Below are positions 25,153 to 28,739 of a DNA stretch of 28,739 nucleotides, in pieces; position 1 is the first letter of the stretch, and the number at the start of each line of letters is the position of its first letter. Both the position numbers and the translations under genes were made by a program. Source of the stretch: AM-1111 sp046302135 (GTDB lineage: Bacteria > Bacteroidota > Bacteroidia > B-17B0 > Aurantibacillaceae); the NCBI GenBank assembly GCA_046302135.1, contig JBKCIQ010000138.1:1-28739 (forward strand), read 5' to 3'. The notes under the pieces were generated by a model, which searched no databases, was not told the DNA's origin, and saw only the letters and a program-made list of their open reading frames with translations.

Positions 25153-27780
25153 AATCTAAACTTAAGTTTAAACGACTTTTTTAATTGGAATGAATTAAGT
25201 TTTGTTGTTATCACTATAGTTCCAATAATGTTTATTCCTGTGTTTCTTATTGCTGTTAAATTGAATGAAAATTATTATGAAAATCCGAGCCCTATAAAAA
25301 TACTCTTCTTGATTTTGCCTTTAGTAATCCATTCAATGTTTTCAATTTTCTATTTAAAAGGAGATTGGATTACAGCATTATGGCCATTATTATTTTACAC
25401 TTTAATTTACATTATTAATAATAGAGAAAAAAGATTTTCGTTTTTTTATTTACTTCCGTTAGCAGCAAGTGCAGCCTTTGCCTCTGCCTGGATATTCAAC
25501 GGTGAACAAATAAAAAAAGATATAGATTACAGAAGAGTTTATGCTGAAAATCTTGCCACACAACAAGACAATGTTGCAGAGAATTTATTTGTAGATGTCT
25601 TTAAAAAAATAAATACTGATCAACAATTACAAAATCTCATTTTCGATAAAGCTGTTAACCCTGCAGATATTGAACAAAGAATACGTCAAGTACACCTTGG
25701 TGGATATTGGGAAAAGTTTAATGTTGTTATCTCAGTAACTGACAGTAGCTGTAATGGACTTATTAAAAATGAAAACCCGATTTTTGATAACAATTCCTAC
25801 TTTGATGAACAAATTGAATCCTGCGGAAATGCAACTGCATGTAAATATTTTTTCTTTGTAGATCATCCGGGCAGTCGTCAACGTTACATTGCAAGAATTC
25901 CGATATATTCCTCTACATTAAGTAAACTAAAGCCTTCTACGATTTATTTACAAATGGAGGCAAAGGCAAGACAGGAATCAACAGGATTTCCTGATTTGCT
26001 CTTGGATGAAAGTGTAAAGTCAAATCGTGAGCTGAAAAACTTTTCTTATGCAGTTTACAATGACGGGAATTTGCTCAGCAAAAGCGGACAATACAATTAT
26101 CCCGAAACAATATTTTGGAAAAAACAACCTAACGGTCTGTTTACGCAATTCAAAAAAAATGAATTTGATCATATTTCATACGACCAAAAAAATATTTCAA
26201 CTACAGTAAGCATTCCTAATGAAACTAACATTAGCCACTTGACGGCATATTCTTCGAGCTTCGCCTTTTACAGTTTTTTACTCTTATTGATAATAGTTAT
26301 TGTTTCATTATTAAAAAAAGAAAAAATTACACCAAGTGCACTTTCAGGCAGAATTCAATTCATGCTTGTTGCAATAATTTTATTATCTCTGATCTCGTTT
26401 GGGGGGGGGACATTTTATGTAGTAAAAAAACAATTTGATGAAAAGAACCGTTCTAATCTCGAACAGCTTTCTAAATTATTCGTTGCTGATTTACAGAATT
26501 CTTTCGCCGATAATGATCAACTGAAAAATAATCAAAAAGAGTATTCTTCATATTTATTGAAAAAAACAGCTAGGACGTTTCAGGGTGATGTTTCGGTTTT
26601 TGATCTTAACGGTAATCTGTTCGCTTCATCACAACCCAGGTTATTTGACGATGGATTGATTTCGAAAAAAATGAATCCATTTGCATTGCAAAAATTAAAA
26701 ACAGATGACAACAACCTCACTGTGTTGAAAGAATTCATAGGGAATTTAGAGTTTTACTCTTCATTCCAACCCTTATTAAACAAACATGGTAAAAAAATAG
26801 GTTACATAAATCTTCCTTATTTTTCCAAACAAGACGATCTTGAGAAAGAAATTACAATTTACATTTCTGCACTTACAAACATTTATGTATTCCTGTTTGT
26901 TTTATCTGTTTTAATCGCGCTTTTCTTCTCAAGAATTCTCACAAATCCTTTAAGGATTTTGCAACAAAGATTCAGTGCAATGAGGCTTGGCGGAAAGAAC
27001 GAATTGATTGAATGGAAAGAAAATGATGAAATCGGAAGCTTGGTACTTGAATATAATAAAATGGTTTCCGAATTGGAATCAAGTGCAAGAAAACTTGCGC
27101 AAAGCGAGAGGGAATCTGCATGGCGAGAAATGGCAAAGCAGGTAGCGCACGAAATTAAAAACCCGCTAACTCCAATGAAGCTCAATATTCAGCACCTACA
27201 AAGAACAATTGATGATCTGGAAACTCTAGAGTTAAAGCAAAGAGTGAAAAAACTATCCGGAATGTTGATTGAACAAATCGATACACTGTCATCAATTGCA
27301 TCTGCTTTTTCAAATTTCGCTAAAATGCCGGGTGCTACATTGGAAAACGTAGACTTGATTCCTATTGCAAGTGAAGCGGTACAATTGTTTTCTAAATCGA
27401 CAAACGTTACTGTTCGCCTAAATAAAAATAATTTAGAAACGGCGGTAGTACTTGCAGACAGGGAACAATGCCTTAGGGTTTTTACCAACTTAATTAAAAA
27501 TGCAATACAAGCCATTCCTGAGAATAGAGCCGGTAAGGTTGAGGTTTCAATCATTAAAGTGTCAGGTAAGATTTTAATTCAAATTCAGGACAATGGCTCA
27601 GGAATTAATGAGGAAATTTCAGACAAAATTTTTCAGCCGAATTTTTCAACCAAATCTGATGGAATGGGCCTTGGCTTAGCGATGACAAAAAGTATTATAG
27701 AATCGTATGGCGGAAGTATTTCATTTGTTACACACCTAAAAGAAGGAACTACTTTCAGTGTTGAACTGAATGAAGTTTAA
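25153..27780 (+). CDS. Large sensor histidine kinase, C-terminal part (same frame after the TAA)
   Basis: Directly after the internal TAA the frame stays open (NLNLSLNDFFNWNELSFVVI...) to 27780. The first ATG is 25228, in the middle of a transmembrane helix, so it is a poor natural start. Order: transmembrane helices; a periplasmic sensor part (about 25500-26260); a helix near 26270-26310; a second helix containing the G9 run (26401-26409); another sensor-like part; a helix (about 26880-26940); HAMP (about 26940-27080); HisKA with the phospho-acceptor His at 27148 (AHEIKNPLTP); and HATPase_c with N box LIKNAIQAIPE, G1 QDNGSGI, FSTK and G2 GMGLGLAM. All catalytic boxes are intact. The type is close to NtrY. 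No response regulator is adjacent. Confidence 0.85.
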   Translation, partial: NLNLSLNDFFNWNELSFVVITIVPIMFIPVFLIAVKLNENYYENPSPIKILFLILPLVIHSMFSIFYLKGDWITALWPLLFYTLIYIINNREKRFSFFYLLPLAASAAFASAWIFNGEQIKKDIDYRRVYAENLATQQDNVAENLFVDVFKKINTDQQLQNLIFDKAVNPADIEQRIRQVHLGGYWEKFNVVISVTDSSCNGLIKNENPIFDNNSYFDEQIESCGNATACKYFFFVDHPGSRQRYIARIPIYSSTLSKLKPSTIYLQMEAKARQESTGFPDLLLDESVKSNRELKNFSYAVYNDGNLLSKSGQYNYPETIFWKKQPNGLFTQFKKNEFDHISYDQKNISTTVSIPNETNISHLTAYSSSFAFYSFLLLLIIVIVSLLKKEKITPSALSGRIQFMLVAIILLSLISFGGGTFYVVKKQFDEKNRSNLEQLSKLFVADLQNSFADNDQLKNNQKEYSSYLLKKTARTFQGDVSVFDLNGNLFASSQPRLFDDGLISKKMNPFALQKLKTDDNNLTVLKEFIGNLEFYSSFQPLLNKHGKKIGYINLPYFSKQDDLEKEITIYISALTNIYVFLFVLSVLIALFFSRILTNPLRILQQRFSAMRLGGKNELIEWKENDEIGSLVLEYNKMVSELESSARKLAQSERESAWREMAKQVAHEIKNPLTPMKLNIQHLQRTIDDLETLELKQRVKKLSGMLIEQIDTLSSIASAFSNFAKMPGATLENVDLIPIASEAVQLFSKSTNVTVRLNKNNLETAVVLADREQCLRVFTNLIKNAIQAIPENRAGKVEVSIIKVSGKILIQIQDNGSGINEEISDKIFQPNFSTKSDGMGLGLAMTKSIIESYGGSISFVTHLKEGTTFSVELNEV

Positions 27781-28739
27781 TCTCTGTACATCACTTCTTT
27801 TACAGCCTTAATGGTTCGCGCTATATTAGGTAATGAAGCATCAATTAAAGTTGGCGCATAAGGAAGAGGGACATCTGCGCTGGTTACACGTTTTACGGGA
27901 GCATCTAAATAATCAAACGCGTTACGTTGAACCATATATGCAATTTCTGACGAGATGGAAGCCAAAGGCCATGCTTCTTCAACTATTACAAGTCTGTTGG
28001 TTTTCTTTACAGAATTGATAACGGTTTCATAATCAATCGGGCGGACAGTTCTCAAATCAATTATTTCAGCTGAAATATTTTCCTTTTCAAGTTCTTTGGC
28101 CGCCGCAAGAGCAACTTTGATGATTTTTCCGAAGGAAACTATTGTAACATCTGAACCTTCGCGCTTTATGTCTGCAACTCCAATTGGTAGAATGTATTCA
28201 CCTTCAGGAATTTCTCCCTTATCTCCATACATCTGCTCACTTTCCATGAAAATAACAGGATCGTCATCGCGAATTGAAGATTTAAGTAATCCTTTGGCAT
28301 CATAAGGTGTAGATGGCACAACCACTTTCAAGCCCGGACAGTTTGCAAACCAGTTTTCAAATGCCTGAGAATGCTGAGAGCTCAACATACCTGCTGATGC
28401 GGTAGGACCTCTGAAAACAATAGGAACGGTGTATTGACCTCCGCTCATGCTCATCATTTTTGCGGCAGAATTAATAACCTGATCTATAGCTACAAGAGAA
28501 AAATTGAAAGTCATAAACTCAACAATAGGACGAAGACCATTCATAGCCGAACCTACACCGATTCCTGCGAATCCTAGTTCAGCAATAGGAGTATCTATAA
28601 CTCTTTTAGGACCAAATTCGGCGAGCATACCTTTACTAACCTTATAAGCTCCGTTGTATTCCGCAACTTCTTCGCCCATTAGGTAAACACGTTCATCACG
28701 GCGCATTTCCTCGCTCATGGCTTCTCTGAGGGCTTCTCT
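27777..28739 (-). CDS. pdhB: Pyruvate dehydrogenase E1 component, beta subunit (5' end outside window)
   Basis: The frame runs from the stop at 27777 to the window edge. The last 21 bases still read REALREA in frame before the ATG at 28718, so the true start lies just outside; about 6 residues are missing compared with the usual length near 325. It is the beta subunit of the thiamine-diphosphate E1 heterotetramer that converts pyruvate to acetyl groups on E2. Clear family segments: MGEEVAEYNGAYKVSKGM, VIDTPIAELGFAGIGVG, AAKMMSMSGGQYTVPIVFRG, SSQHSQAFENWFANCPGLKV and the C-terminal transketolase domain with IIDLRTVRPIDYETV. Branched-chain 2-oxoacid E1 beta is the alternative; similarity to Bacteroidota PdhB favours pyruvate. 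Its stop overlaps the kinase stop on the other strand. Confidence 0.93.
   Translation of the reverse strand, partial: REALREAMSEEMRRDERVYLMGEEVAEYNGAYKVSKGMLAEFGPKRVIDTPIAELGFAGIGVGSAMNGLRPIVEFMTFNFSLVAIDQVINSAAKMMSMSGGQYTVPIVFRGPTASAGMLSSQHSQAFENWFANCPGLKVVVPSTPYDAKGLLKSSIRDDDPVIFMESEQMYGDKGEIPEGEYILPIGVADIKREGSDVTIVSFGKIIKVALAAAKELEKENISAEIIDLRTVRPIDYETVINSVKKTNRLVIVEEAWPLASISSEIAYMVQRNAFDYLDAPVKRVTSADVPLPYAPTLIDASLPNIARTIKAVKEVMYRD

Noticed and set aside
1..28739. Mobile element, prophage or defence island
   Set aside because: No transposase, integrase, phage structural gene, restriction or CRISPR-associated gene, or flanking repeats were found; core genes icd, tsaB, ruvC and pdhB are spread across the window.

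Overview
The window is AT-rich chromosomal DNA that looks like a member of the Bacteroidota, probably an environmental Flavobacteriia- or Sphingobacteriia-like lineage. Reasons: several families are typical of that phylum (DUF4175-like protein, DUF2490, DUF4956 with a VTC polymerase, very large histidine kinase, YwqK/MORN-variant secreted protein). Promoter-like boxes follow the Bacteroidota pattern TTG...TAnnTTTG rather than the sigma70 pattern. Strong Shine-Dalgarno sequences are rare and several starts are TTG. No rRNA, tRNA, CRISPR array, transposase or phage gene was seen. Most of the window is ordinary chromosomal coding sequence, tightly packed, with many convergent pairs separated by a few bases or overlapping.

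Layout. 1-1372 (+): 3' end of a DUF4175-like coiled-coil protein, then a small RsbW-type ATP-binding protein. 1376-3981 (-): a YceI-like secreted protein and a membrane SpoIIE/PP2C phosphatase, so both enzymatic arms of a partner-switching circuit lie close together. 3982-4286: about 300 bases without an intact gene, holding a possible gene remnant. 4287-5162 (-): DUF6671 protein with two zinc ribbons. 5189-5216: terminator. 5228-6925 (-): small coiled-coil protein and isocitrate dehydrogenase, divergent from a LysR regulator (7014-7937, +). 7945-9711 (-): secreted protein of about 22 YwqK/MORN-type repeats. 9872-13333 (+): TolC-like protein, HlyD/RND-type adaptor and TsaB. 13321-16322 (-): a five-gene cell-envelope operon (lipoprotein, secreted repeat protein, VTC polyphosphate polymerase, DUF4956 membrane protein, DUF2490 barrel). 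16392-17630 (-): an OppC/DppC-type permease. 17726-18414 (-): an outer-membrane barrel gene out of frame at an A8 run. 18475-20579 (-): a GT2 glycosyltransferase and an AglD/MprF-type flippase-like membrane protein. 20709-21278 (+): ruvC. 21308-23938 (-): TMTC/TPR membrane protein with EF-hand-like insertions. 24109-27780 (+): a large sensor histidine kinase cut by one in-frame TAA. 27777-28739 (-): pyruvate dehydrogenase E1 beta, running off the window.

The best candidates for something undescribed are four. First, the VTC/DUF4956/DUF2490/lipoprotein operon, which could make and move polyphosphate across a Gram-negative envelope, with a symmetric repeat inside its promoter. Second, two interrupted genes, the kinase and the barrel, whose lesions are single events in otherwise intact reading frames; the barrel lesion lies at a homopolymer and the kinase also carries a G9 run, which raises the possibility of phase variation. 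Third, the calcium-loop insertion in the TMTC-type protein. Fourth, the long YwqK-repeat protein. All function calls rest on motif recognition by eye; no database search was run.
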